Source: Treponema sp. (GTDB taxonomy: Bacteria; Spirochaetota; Spirochaetia; Treponematales; Breznakiellaceae). From it: DNA of 7,858 nt. Positions 1-5,678 of this stretch are shown in pieces. Both the position numbers and the translations under genes were made by a program. Under the pieces are notes generated by a model that saw only the letters and a program-made list of their open reading frames with translations, was not told where the DNA came from and searched no databases. Each line of letters begins with the position of its first letter. The first letter of the stretch is position 1. The stretch covers positions 1-7,858 of the forward strand of contig JAISPY010000305.1 of assembly GCA_031274565.1 (NCBI GenBank). Reading direction: 5' to 3'.

Positions 1-1
1 A

Positions 2-352
2 ATTCGTAAGCATGCGATAACCACCAAAGATGCGGTCGTGGCTATTGCGCATAATATCGAGGGGCTTAACCAAAGGATAAACCGCTTGGCGTTAGAGATG
101 AACCGCATGAAGGGGGAAGTGGAACAGGGGAAACAGATGATTGAGAAACTGGTGACCCTCAACAGCGCTGAGCATACCCTGATCGATTCGGTTACGACGG
201 ATATGGCCTCCCTGGACGAGACCTTTAAGGAGTATGACCACATCAAGGAAACCCTGCATACCATGATAATCCAATCCAATCTTTCCAAAGGGGAGATCGC
301 GAAGATACTGCAGGTGATGCAGCGTAATATCGATAAGCTGGAGAAGCGCTGA
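2..352 (+). CDS. Coiled-coil protein, C-terminal fragment (5' end outside window)
   Basis: The reading frame is open to the left edge (first complete codon at base 2) and ends with TGA at 350-352, giving 116 visible residues. A GTG at 38 could be read as a start, but no Shine-Dalgarno sequence precedes it and the frame stays open upstream, so I treat the gene as 5'-truncated. The visible part is almost wholly helical and rich in K, E, Q, M and L. Hydrophobic residues are spaced in heptads (for example IEGLNQRINRLALEM and IAKILQVMQRNIDKLEKR), typical of a long coiled coil ending the protein. There is no membrane segment, cysteine motif or recognisable enzyme signature. It could be the tail of a structural, chemotaxis-like or chromosome-associated coiled-coil protein; I do not recognise the family. 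A repeat-rich spacer of about 300 bp separates it from the next gene, so it probably belongs to a different transcription unit. Confidence 0.75.
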   Translation: MRKHAITTKDAVVAIAHNIEGLNQRINRLALEMNRMKGEVEQGKQMIEKLVTLNSAEHTLIDSVTTDMASLDETFKEYDHIKETLHTMIIQSNLSKGEIAKILQVMQRNIDKLEKR

Positions 353-414
353 TGCGGCCGGTGGTCTAGGCCTGGATAAACGCATAGAACTGCATAATTC
401 CTTATTCCTGCCCC

Positions 415-436
415 GCGGCCTTCAGTATAGAAAAAA
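415..436 (+). repeat. Direct repeat unit, copy 1 (GCGGCCT-N4-TATAGAAAAAA)
   Basis: GCGGCCT followed by four variable bases and TATAGAAAAAA. The same 22-bp layout recurs at 482-503 with 18 of 22 identical positions, the four differences being the central four bases. The repeat lies inside the inverted-repeat-bounded element. Purpose unknown. Confidence 0.6.
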
Positions 437-440
437 CTGA

Positions 441-483
441 GCAGGCCGTTCCTGCGGAACGAGCCGGACTTTGTGCGGCCTGC
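441..483. other. Nested hairpin / cruciform-capable sequence
   Basis: GCAGGCCG at 441-448 pairs perfectly with CGGCCTGC at 476-483. Within it CGTTCC (447-452) pairs with GGAACG (456-461) around a TGC loop; the two helices overlap at 447-448. No U-tract follows on the + strand, so this is not an obvious terminator. It may be the structural core of the intergenic element. Confidence 0.5.
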
Positions 484-503
484 GGCCTATGCTATAGAAA
501 AAA
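482..503 (+). repeat. Direct repeat unit, copy 2 (GCGGCCT-N4-TATAGAAAAAA)
   Basis: Second copy of the 22-bp unit at 415-436, starting 67 bp after the first. The related string CATAGAAAAA also occurs on the minus strand directly inside the right terminal repeat, so the A-rich half of the unit is reused there. Confidence 0.6.
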
Positions 504-535
504 TAGAAGAAAAGCGGAGGGCCCAGGCCCCCCGC
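496..535 (-). terminator. Terminator-like hairpin, best read on the minus strand
   Basis: GCGGAGGGCC (514-523) and GGCCCCCCGC (526-535) form a 10-bp G/C-rich stem with one A-C mismatch; the tip must open for a workable loop. On the minus strand the stem is followed at once by TTTTCTTCTATTTTTT, a good U-rich tail. On the + strand the T-rich stretch (547-551) begins only 11 nt after the stem. No minus-strand gene lies immediately to the right, so it could be bidirectional for the coiled-coil gene or simply part of the repeat element. Confidence 0.4.
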
Positions 536-585
536 ACCCCCCTTAATTTTTCTATGCGTTTATCCTGTCAGTATAGGGGGCGGTA

Positions 586-613
586 TTGACATATCCGGGA
601 GTAGGAGTATACG
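586..613 (+). promoter_or_regulatory. Candidate sigma70 promoter for the three-gene operon
   Basis: A perfect -35 box TTGACA lies at 586-591, followed after 16 bp by TATACG (608-613); TACGAT at 610-615 with an 18-bp spacer is an alternative -10. Transcription would begin near 620, giving a 5' leader of about 30 nt before the GTG at 651. The -35 match is strong and the -10 moderate. The promoter sits just outside the right terminal repeat of the intergenic element. Confidence 0.5.
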
Positions 614-650
614 ATGTACCCCAGAACATACTAGTAAGGTTGAAGTTTCA

Positions 651-1754
651 GTGACACAAAAAGCAAGAAATTGGATACTATGTGGGGCAGGGTTTTTCGT
701 AATCTATGTCTTCGTCGCTGCCCAGCCTATTCCTATCGAGACCATCTTGACCCCCCAGTGGTTTGTTTCGTTGGAATCGAATTATCCCTTGGCGCAAATA
801 GAATCAGGAGCGGAAGAACCGAGACTCTTGCCCTTTCAACTGGGAAATCGGTTTGGCTATGTGGATAGGGAGGGCAAATTTACGGTTAACCGGCTCAAGA
901 AGGGGGAGGTATCGGTATCAGCGGATCATTGGGCAGAATATAACCCGGTCCCCGATACGATTGAGGTCCGGGATGCTCTGGATAAACCGGTGGTACACAT
1001 CCGGGAAAGCCCAGGGTATCCCCTGTTCCTGGATAAACGGATCTTCCTCGTCAGCAGTGAACTCAATTCGCTCTCCAGTGTGGATGAGTCCGGATCGCTC
1101 CAATGGACCCATGATTTTGGGGCGACCCTCACCACGATTGATGCCGCGGCAGGGCTGGTATTAGCCGGTTTATTGGACGGTACGGTAGAGGTCTTGGATA
1201 CCCAGGGCCGGCGGGTCTTCTTCTTTGAACCGGGAGGTTCCCAGCTTTCGGTGATCCTAGGCTGCGCTATTTCCCAGGACGGCTTGAGGCTGGCGCTGAT
1301 TTCCGGGATTGACCTGCAGCGATTCCTCCTCCTGGAACGCTATGGCGGCGATGCGGGCAGATCAGAAACTATTGAATATAAGGTGATCTACCATGAATTT
1401 TTAGAAGAGGGATTCCGACGGCCGATTCATGTGGAGTTTGTGGATAATGACAACCGGGTGGCCTTTGAACGACAAGAAGGATTGGGTTTGTATGATATCC
1501 ATTCCCGGACCAGCCTCAAGCTGCCCTTGGAAGGAGAAATCATCGCCATTGATGCAAGCGGCAGTGATCGCCTGTTGTTCCTTATTACTGCCCAGGCAGA
1601 GCAGCGAAAACGGTTGGCGGTGGTCCGGTTTCCCGGTACCCTCATCATTGAAGCGCCTTTTAAAAGTGAAACTTCCTTTCTGGGCAGACAGGGTTCACGG
1701 ATCTATGTGGGCGGGAACATGACTTTAGCGTCTTTTGAATTGGAGAGGAAATAG
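651..1754 (+). CDS. Membrane-anchored beta-propeller-like protein (WD40/PQQ-like), function unknown
   Basis: 367 residues beginning with GTG at 651; the only ribosome-binding candidate is a weak TAAGG at 635-639. Residues about 7-24 (WILCGAGFFVIYVFVAA) form one hydrophobic segment after a basic start, indicating a signal anchor with the rest in the periplasm. The body is beta-rich, with blades resembling WD40/PQQ-type propellers, for example GSLQWTHDF...AAAGLVLAGLLDGTVEVLDTQG (148-186) and AISQDGLRLALISG (206-219). Later segments at about 262-285 and 297-327 follow the same 'value now / value displayed' rhythm. No catalytic motif or cysteine cluster is visible, so a scaffold or binding role is likelier than catalysis. 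It ends one base before the start of the LytM-like gene, so the two are almost certainly co-translated and probably act together in the periplasm. Family-level certainty is moderate and the function is unknown. Confidence 0.7.
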   Translation: MTQKARNWILCGAGFFVIYVFVAAQPIPIETILTPQWFVSLESNYPLAQIESGAEEPRLLPFQLGNRFGYVDREGKFTVNRLKKGEVSVSADHWAEYNPVPDTIEVRDALDKPVVHIRESPGYPLFLDKRIFLVSSELNSLSSVDESGSLQWTHDFGATLTTIDAAAGLVLAGLLDGTVEVLDTQGRRVFFFEPGGSQLSVILGCAISQDGLRLALISGIDLQRFLLLERYGGDAGRSETIEYKVIYHEFLEEGFRRPIHVEFVDNDNRVAFERQEGLGLYDIHSRTSLKLPLEGEIIAIDASGSDRLLFLITAQAEQRKRLAVVRFPGTLIIEAPFKSETSFLGRQGSRIYVGGNMTLASFELERK

Positions 1755-1758
1755 TATG
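1742..1758 (+). promoter_or_regulatory. Ribosome binding site that fixes the start of the LytM-like gene
   Basis: GGAGAGGAAATAG precedes ATG at 1756-1758. It lies in the last codons and stop of the preceding gene (TAG at 1752-1754). The frame is open further upstream, with an alternative TTG start at 1735, but this spacing and the signal peptide that follows favour 1756. Confidence 0.7.
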
Positions 1759-2646
1759 TATACGCTCAGTGCCAGGGAGGGAAGTCTGCGGATCCTGGGG
1801 ATCCTCTGCCTTATCGGTTCTGTATTCCCGGTATACGGCATGGACTGGCCCGCTCAAAATATGGCGGTAATCGCCAATTTCGGGGTGAATGATGCGGGAA
1901 GGCCCGCCTTGGGCGCTTCCTTTGAGGTGGAAGGTCCGGTGCAGGCCGCGGAGACCGGGGAGCTTATCTTCAGTCGCTCTGGTTCCAATACCGCTTCCCG
2001 GCTGCCGAGTCCGTTAGGCGCATGGATCGCGTTGGATCACGGGGAGGGAGTCATCAGCATATACAGTCGCTTTGAAGATACCACGCCCCAGGCGCTTCCT
2101 AAGACGCTGGAAAAAGGTACGGTTCTGGGAACCGCGGGCCGTTCAGGTTGGTCTGAGCGGCGGGGATTTCATTTTTCCTTATTTGACCGGAAGGAACGCC
2201 GCTGGGTGAACCCATCCATGATCATTACTCCTTTGCCGGATAGTCGGTCCCCGACGATTCAATCGGTAGTGCTGCGCAATACCGAGGGCCGAATCATCGA
2301 ACCGAATCAAATCAGAAGCATAAACCAGGGCCGGTATAGGGTTTGTGTGGTCGCCGCAGATACCCGCATTGGTCCCAATGAAAGTCCTCTGGCCCCCCAC
2401 CGGATCCTGTGTATGGTCAATGGGAGCGAGATTGGGTCCCTCGTCTTTGAGACCTTTTCGGCCCGGGATGGGGTGCTTATGGTGTACCGTAACGGCCTGG
2501 TACCGATAAAGCAAGTGTATGCCCCGGTCCCGGGTTTTGAGGTCGGGGAAGTATGGGTTACCCGGGGACAGGCGACCTTGGAAATCATCGCCCAAGATAT
2601 AAGCGGCAATGCCCAGAGCGCGGTGTACCGGCTGTTGGTCGAGTAG
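1756..2646 (+). CDS. Exported degenerate LytM/M23-type protein, probably catalytically inactive
   Basis: 296 residues from ATG 1756. Residues 1-28 are a signal peptide (basic start, LRILGILCLIGSVFPVYG core). Residues about 34-156 follow the LytM (peptidase M23) fold: GPVQAAETGELIF (60-72), WIALDHGEGVISIYSRF (90-106), LEKGTVLGTAGRSG (118-131) and GFHFSLFD...WVNPSMI (137-156). In active M23 enzymes zinc is held by HxxxD and the last His of HxH, with a catalytic His in YxH. Here the HxxxD region reads GRPALGASFEV with no His or Asp, YxH has become YSR (R105), and HxH has become GFH, leaving only H139. It should therefore not cleave peptidoglycan; like EnvC/NlpD-type degenerate LytM domains it may bind or activate a partner. 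Residues 160-296 form a beta-rich C-terminal domain, possibly Ig-like. It sits between the propeller gene (1-bp gap) and the methyltransferase gene (19-bp gap). Confidence 0.75.
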   Translation: MYTLSAREGSLRILGILCLIGSVFPVYGMDWPAQNMAVIANFGVNDAGRPALGASFEVEGPVQAAETGELIFSRSGSNTASRLPSPLGAWIALDHGEGVISIYSRFEDTTPQALPKTLEKGTVLGTAGRSGWSERRGFHFSLFDRKERRWVNPSMIITPLPDSRSPTIQSVVLRNTEGRIIEPNQIRSINQGRYRVCVVAADTRIGPNESPLAPHRILCMVNGSEIGSLVFETFSARDGVLMVYRNGLVPIKQVYAPVPGFEVGEVWVTRGQATLEIIAQDISGNAQSAVYRLLVE

Positions 2647-2665
2647 GGAGTGCAGGCGCGAGAAC

Positions 2666-3544
2666 ATGCCCGGGAAAACATGGTCCACTCCGGTTACCGC
2701 TGAACCAAGCCAGGTCATCCCCTGCATCCTCTGCGGAGGAGACCGCTTGAAGCCCTATCTTGGGTGTGAGGGCTTTTGCTATAGGCGCTGTACCGAATGT
2801 GGGCTGGTGCAGATGAACCCCCAGCCCCTGGCCGCGGAGGTGGCTCGGCGTTACCAGGAAGCCCACGGGGATGATTACCTTGCCTATGAATTGGCCAATG
2901 AAAAGAATTTTTTGCAGCTCCAGGAACTGGCCTTAGCAGATGCGGGGTTTGCGGCCCTGGAACAGGACCTGCTCGCCCAAGGGCGGCCGGTGATCTTGGA
3001 CGTAGGATGCGCCACTGGGGCATTGCTCGAAACCCTGCGAGAACGGGGCTGGGAAACCACGGGGGTGGAGATCTGTACCCCGGCCCAGCGCTATGCCCGG
3101 CAGGTACGGAACCTCGATGTTCGGGGGCTTCCCCTGGAAGCAAATCAGTTTCCTTCCCAGACTTTTGATGTGGTTCTTGCCTCCCACCTCATCGAACATC
3201 TCAATGACCCCCGGGCTTTTGTCCGGGAGGTGTACCGTATTCTCGTTCCCGGAGGGTACTTTTTGCTTACCACGCCAAACATAGGGGGATTCCAGGCGCG
3301 GCTCTTCCAGAATCAATGGCGTTCGGCGATTTTTGATCACCTCTTCCTGTTTTCGGTTAAAACCCTTTCACCGCTTTTAACTAGTTCTGGCTTTGCAGTG
3401 GTGAAGGTCTGTACCTGGGGCGGGCTTGCCGCAGGAACCGCACCCCAGGGGATTAAGCGGATCTTTGATAGCGCGGCAAAGCGTTTCGGTTTCGGGGATG
3501 TGATGCTGATCAAAGGGCGACGCCTGGCAGGTTTACCGGTATAG
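2666..3544 (+). CDS. Class I SAM-dependent methyltransferase with N-terminal CxxC...CxxC segment
   Basis: 292 residues from ATG 2666. The frame is open further upstream, but no in-frame start lies between 2609 and 2666, and a start at 2609 would overlap the previous gene; GGGAG at 2646-2650 is a rather distant (15 nt) ribosome-binding candidate. Residues 20-45 hold C20xxC23 and C42xxC45 followed by GLVQMNPQP, the zinc-binding-type segment often found ahead of methyltransferases of sugar and polysaccharide pathways. The Rossmann domain shows motif I ILDVGCATG (110-118) for SAM binding, the acidic E135 of VEI at the end of strand 2, HLIEHLNDP (174-182) and RILVPGGYFLLTTPN (191-205). It is a Methyltransf_11/23-type enzyme; the substrate is unknown. 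An O- or C-methylation of a surface glycan or lipid-linked sugar would fit the Wzi-like and glycosyltransferase neighbours. It is the last gene of the operon; no clear terminator follows. Confidence 0.85.
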   Translation: MPGKTWSTPVTAEPSQVIPCILCGGDRLKPYLGCEGFCYRRCTECGLVQMNPQPLAAEVARRYQEAHGDDYLAYELANEKNFLQLQELALADAGFAALEQDLLAQGRPVILDVGCATGALLETLRERGWETTGVEICTPAQRYARQVRNLDVRGLPLEANQFPSQTFDVVLASHLIEHLNDPRAFVREVYRILVPGGYFLLTTPNIGGFQARLFQNQWRSAIFDHLFLFSVKTLSPLLTSSGFAVVKVCTWGGLAAGTAPQGIKRIFDSAAKRFGFGDVMLIKGRRLAGLPV

Positions 3545-3582
3545 CACCATTTTTGGGGGGGCGAGGGGCCGTATTGCTGGAC

Positions 3583-3607
3583 CTTACCCCGTAGGTATAC
3601 GGTTAAG
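3583..3607 (+). other. Weak hairpin downstream of the methyltransferase gene
   Basis: CTTA (3583-3586) pairs with TAAG (3604-3607), and CCGTA (3589-3593) pairs with TACGG (3598-3602) around a GGTA loop, with a small internal bulge. No T-run follows, so it does not qualify as a standard terminator. It could stabilise the 3' end of the mRNA. The preceding bases carry T5 followed by G7 (3551-3561). Confidence 0.3.
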
Positions 3608-3638
3608 CTCACCATAGTCAAGCGCCGAATGTATATGA

Positions 3639-3655
3639 ACAGGATAAACGCATAG
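3639..3655 (+). repeat. Third copy of the ACAGGATAAACGCATAG intergenic repeat
   Basis: ACAGGATAAACGCATAG matches the reverse complement of 552-568 over all 17 bases and shares 14 bases (GGATAAACGCATAG) with 374-387. Similarity to the left copy continues downstream for another 18 bp or so (13 of 18 identical, both ending TTCCTTA near 3671). It occurs in a spacer, as the other copies do. No inverted partner is visible nearby, so it is a solo copy. Confidence 0.65.
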
Positions 3656-3666
3656 CAATTCGTATT

Positions 3667-3683
3667 TCCTTACAAGATAAGGA
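3667..3683. other. Small hairpin next to the solo repeat
   Basis: TCCTTA (3667-3672) and TAAGGA (3678-3683) form a perfect 6-bp stem around the loop CAAGA. It sits at the end of the extended third repeat copy. A separate perfect 10-bp palindrome ATGAGCTCAT lies at 3712-3721. Both are upstream of the first Wzi-like gene; neither matches a named regulator site that I recognise. Confidence 0.3.
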
Positions 3684-3759
3684 TTTATACAAAACGGTAA
3701 AACCAACCCTGATGAGCTCATTTCTTATATGGTAGCCCTGTGGTCTATAACCCATGTTC

Positions 3760-3788
3760 TTGACTTTTTTTAATCATAAGTACATCAT
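3760..3788 (+). promoter_or_regulatory. Candidate promoter for the Wzi-like pair
   Basis: TTGACT (3760-3765, 5 of 6 to consensus) is followed after 17 bp by CATCAT (3783-3788, 4 of 6). The AT-rich TATAGT (3790-3795) and TATAAA (3796-3801) lie just downstream but are too far from this -35. If transcription starts near 3795, the ATG at 3754 is not in the message, which supports the start at 3838. Confidence 0.35.
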
Positions 3789-3837
3789 GTATAGTTATAA
3801 AATGCAGCGTCCCTATAGCGCGCGGGATGGGAGGATC

Positions 3838-5601
3838 ATGATTAGGGCATATCACGGTATGGCGAGGGCAGGGGAATTTTTCGGTACACTCGGTGCAAAA
3901 GAATGGTTTAGAGGAGAAAAGTCAACGGGCCGTCCGCAAGGACGAAGACAAGGTATCGTGCTATGGGTGCTGCTGCTCGGTTTAGTAAAGATTATGGAGC
4001 TACGCGCCTCCCCATTTATCCTGATAAGTCCGGGGGATCCGCTGCTTGAAGACCTTCGTTTTTTAGTTCGGGAATCGGGTACGAGTTTTCGCTCCTTTAC
4101 GCCGCCCCTCTCCCGAGACGAAGTACTGCAAATCCTCGATGATGTGGATGCAGTCCAGCTTTCCGCACCAGCTCGGGAAGTATACCGCCGGGTATATGAC
4201 GCCGTAAAACCCGTTCTGGTAGACACCCCGCAGGTATATCCAACCATAGCCTATACAGCAGGCGCCTTTGCCCTGCAGGTTCAGGGGGTCCTGGCTCCTG
4301 AAATCCATATACGCACTAACCCATCCATTCCCTTTACTAAGCGGGATGCAGAATCCCCTCCCTTTATGGCCGCTCCCATTACCCTGTTTTTTGACGATTT
4401 CCTACAGCTTGCGGTTGAACCCTTAGTTACCAGTGATCCGTCATTTTACGAGGAGGCCGGTTCCGCCTGGGGTACCAATGTTCCCTATACTATGTCACGG
4501 TTTGATATGAATATGCCCCTGCGAGGGTTTATCGCCGCAGGAGGGGCCTGGTGGAATTTTCAGCTTGGGAGGGATAAGGTATCCTATGGAACCGCGCATA
4601 CCGGAAACTTGGCGTTTTCCGATACACCGGATTATTATGATTTTGCCCGGCTTTCGGTGTTTTCCACTCATTTTAAATATTCCCTGCTGGTAAGCCAGCT
4701 TCCCCTGGACACTTCTGAACTGCTTGCAGCGGGAGCAAGCGTTCCTGAGCAGAGTCTTGAACATACTACCCAGCGGCATCTGTACCTGCATCGCATAGAC
4801 GCCCGGTTTTTTCATACAGTGTCCTTGGGATTCAGCGAAGGCATCATGGTGGGTAATGCTCCGCTGGAACTGCGTTTTCTCAACCCCTTTGTCATGTTTC
4901 ATTCTTTTTATGCCTGGAGGGATTACGACAAATGGGGCGCGAGCGGTGATACGATAGGTTCTCTGTTCTCTTGTGATATTGATTGGGCGGCGCTTCCCTC
5001 ATTGGCGGTATATGGACAATTGGTGATGAATGAATTTGCTATGGCTATGGAACTGGAAGGCAACCCGAACCAGCCGCCCAATGGCCTTGGGTACTTGGCG
5101 GGGATCGAATATACCCATACCTTCACCGAGTGGCGGGCCGCTTTTTATGGGGAGTTTGTCTATACGGATCCGTACTTGTATACCCTTTCAAGTCCCTTTG
5201 GTAGTTTCATCTGGATGCGCCGTCTTTCCGACATAGGTTCAAAGGATATACGCTATTTATGGATAGGCCATCCTGCAGGCCGGGATACGCTGCTCTTTGC
5301 GCTTGGTTCGGTGGTTTCCAAAGGAAATCTGGTTCTCTCGGCGGATATTTCTTTTATCAACCGGGGAGAACATACCATACGTTGGGATTGGGAACAAACG
5401 CAGGAGGCGCGGAATGAAAGAACTCCCAGCGGTATTGCGGAACGCCAATTGCTTATCGGTGTGGGAACCACGTGGAAACCCCTTCCCCGGCTTGCGCTGT
5501 CAGGATACCTTGGAAGCGTCATGGTTTTTGACGCCAATCATGTCAAAGGAACCAATGCCTATGGTGGTGAAATGAGCTTTTCCGTTAGGCTTACCTATTA
5601 A
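3838..5601 (+). CDS. Wzi-like outer-membrane beta-barrel protein (capsule assembly family), paralogue 1
   Basis: 587 residues from ATG 3838, which has GGGAGG (3829-3834) upstream at short spacing. The frame is open back to an ATG at 3754 with no good ribosome site, and a GTG at 3958 is a later option. The hydrophobic export segment lies at 40-59 (GIVLWVLLLGLVKI...ASP) behind an unusually long basic N-terminus. Next comes a helical segment with PPLSRDEVLQIL (89-100), like the periplasmic helical bundle of Wzi. The barrel carries Wzi-family landmarks: LGRDKVSYGTAHTGNLAFSD (243-262), HRIDARFF...SLGFSEG (318-335), RFLNPF (356-361) and YGQLVMNEF (392-400). It ends in the aromatic VRLTY, a typical outer-membrane insertion signal. 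Wzi binds and organises capsular polysaccharide at the cell surface; the ligand here is unknown. It is longer than E. coli Wzi (roughly 450-480 residues). It is followed 74 bp later by a diverged paralogue, probably co-expressed. Confidence 0.75.
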   Translation: MIRAYHGMARAGEFFGTLGAKEWFRGEKSTGRPQGRRQGIVLWVLLLGLVKIMELRASPFILISPGDPLLEDLRFLVRESGTSFRSFTPPLSRDEVLQILDDVDAVQLSAPAREVYRRVYDAVKPVLVDTPQVYPTIAYTAGAFALQVQGVLAPEIHIRTNPSIPFTKRDAESPPFMAAPITLFFDDFLQLAVEPLVTSDPSFYEEAGSAWGTNVPYTMSRFDMNMPLRGFIAAGGAWWNFQLGRDKVSYGTAHTGNLAFSDTPDYYDFARLSVFSTHFKYSLLVSQLPLDTSELLAAGASVPEQSLEHTTQRHLYLHRIDARFFHTVSLGFSEGIMVGNAPLELRFLNPFVMFHSFYAWRDYDKWGASGDTIGSLFSCDIDWAALPSLAVYGQLVMNEFAMAMELEGNPNQPPNGLGYLAGIEYTHTFTEWRAAFYGEFVYTDPYLYTLSSPFGSFIWMRRLSDIGSKDIRYLWIGHPAGRDTLLFALGSVVSKGNLVLSADISFINRGEHTIRWDWEQTQEARNERTPSGIAERQLLIGVGTTWKPLPRLALSGYLGSVMVFDANHVKGTNAYGGEMSFSVRLTY

Positions 5602-5627
5602 CGTTTTTGTACCGTGCGCGGTCAACC

Positions 5628-5647
5628 AGGGGGTTTTAAAACCGCCT
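5628..5647. promoter_or_regulatory. Operator-like 20-bp palindrome between the two barrel genes
   Basis: AGGGGGTTTTAAAACCGCCT has dyad symmetry in nine of ten pairs; the central 12 bp GGTTTTAAAACC (5632-5643) are perfect. It lies 28 bp before the start codon at 5676 and 26 bp after the previous stop. A dimeric regulator site, or an RNA hairpin that adjusts translation or mRNA ends between the two genes, would both fit. No T-run follows on either strand, so it is not a standard terminator. An imperfect dyad ACCGTGCGCGGT sits just upstream at 5611-5622. Confidence 0.45.
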
Positions 5648-5663
5648 AATGGCTCGTAACAAA

Positions 5664-5678
5664 TGGAGGCATACGATG
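5664..5678 (+). promoter_or_regulatory. Strong ribosome binding site that fixes the start of paralogue 2
   Basis: TGGAGG (5664-5669) lies six bases before ATG 5676-5678. An earlier in-frame ATG at 5649 has no such site and would put nine charged residues ahead of the signal peptide, so 5676 is preferred. Confidence 0.8.

Larger units (their letters stand above)
374..565. repeat. MITE-like intergenic element with 16-bp perfect terminal inverted repeats
   Basis: GGATAAACGCATAGAA at 374-389 is the exact reverse complement of TTCTATGCGTTTATCC at 550-565, so the two enclose a 192-bp non-coding segment. Inside are a 22-bp imperfect direct repeat (415-436 and 482-503), a nested hairpin (441-483) and a G/C-rich hairpin (514-535). 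Short length, matched ends, no ORF and internal secondary structure resemble a miniature inverted-repeat element or a structured intergenic repeat family. No convincing target-site duplication is visible (GGCCT on the left, TGTCA on the right), which weakens the transposon reading. A further copy of the terminal motif lies at 3639-3655. The inverted repeat is observed; mobility is inferred. Confidence 0.5.

Noticed and set aside
614..634. Six-codon ORF (MYPRTY) with GGAG six bases upstream, resembling the layout before ATG 5676
   Set aside because: Its ATG overlaps the -10 region of the much better promoter candidate (TTGACA 586-591), so it would lie upstream of the expected transcript start; six codons are too few to judge.
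353..650. Possible riboswitch or small RNA in the structured spacer
   Set aside because: The hairpins fall upstream of the likely transcript start of the operon, and no known riboswitch core is recognisable; the repeat-element reading explains them better.
1030..1038. GGATAAACG inside the propeller gene, resembling the intergenic repeat
   Set aside because: It encodes Asp-Lys-Arg and lacks the GCATAG half; GGATAAAC strings also occur in other coding stretches here as ordinary Asp-Lys codons.
2179..2727. Long minus-strand open frame (182 codons)
   Set aside because: It lies wholly opposite the LytM-like gene and the start of the methyltransferase gene, which have clear family motifs; composition is that of an antisense shadow and there is no ribosome site.
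2715..3143. Minus-strand open frame rich in Pro, Gly and Arg
   Set aside because: Shadow of the methyltransferase gene; the low-complexity composition reflects GC-rich antisense reading.
3555..3561. Run of seven G as a possible phase-variation tract
   Set aside because: It lies after the methyltransferase stop codon and far from the next promoter, so slippage would not change a reading frame or a promoter spacer.
4495..4902. Minus-strand open frame of 135 codons
   Set aside because: Opposite the Wzi-like paralogue 1, in the part that carries its strongest family motifs; no start signal.
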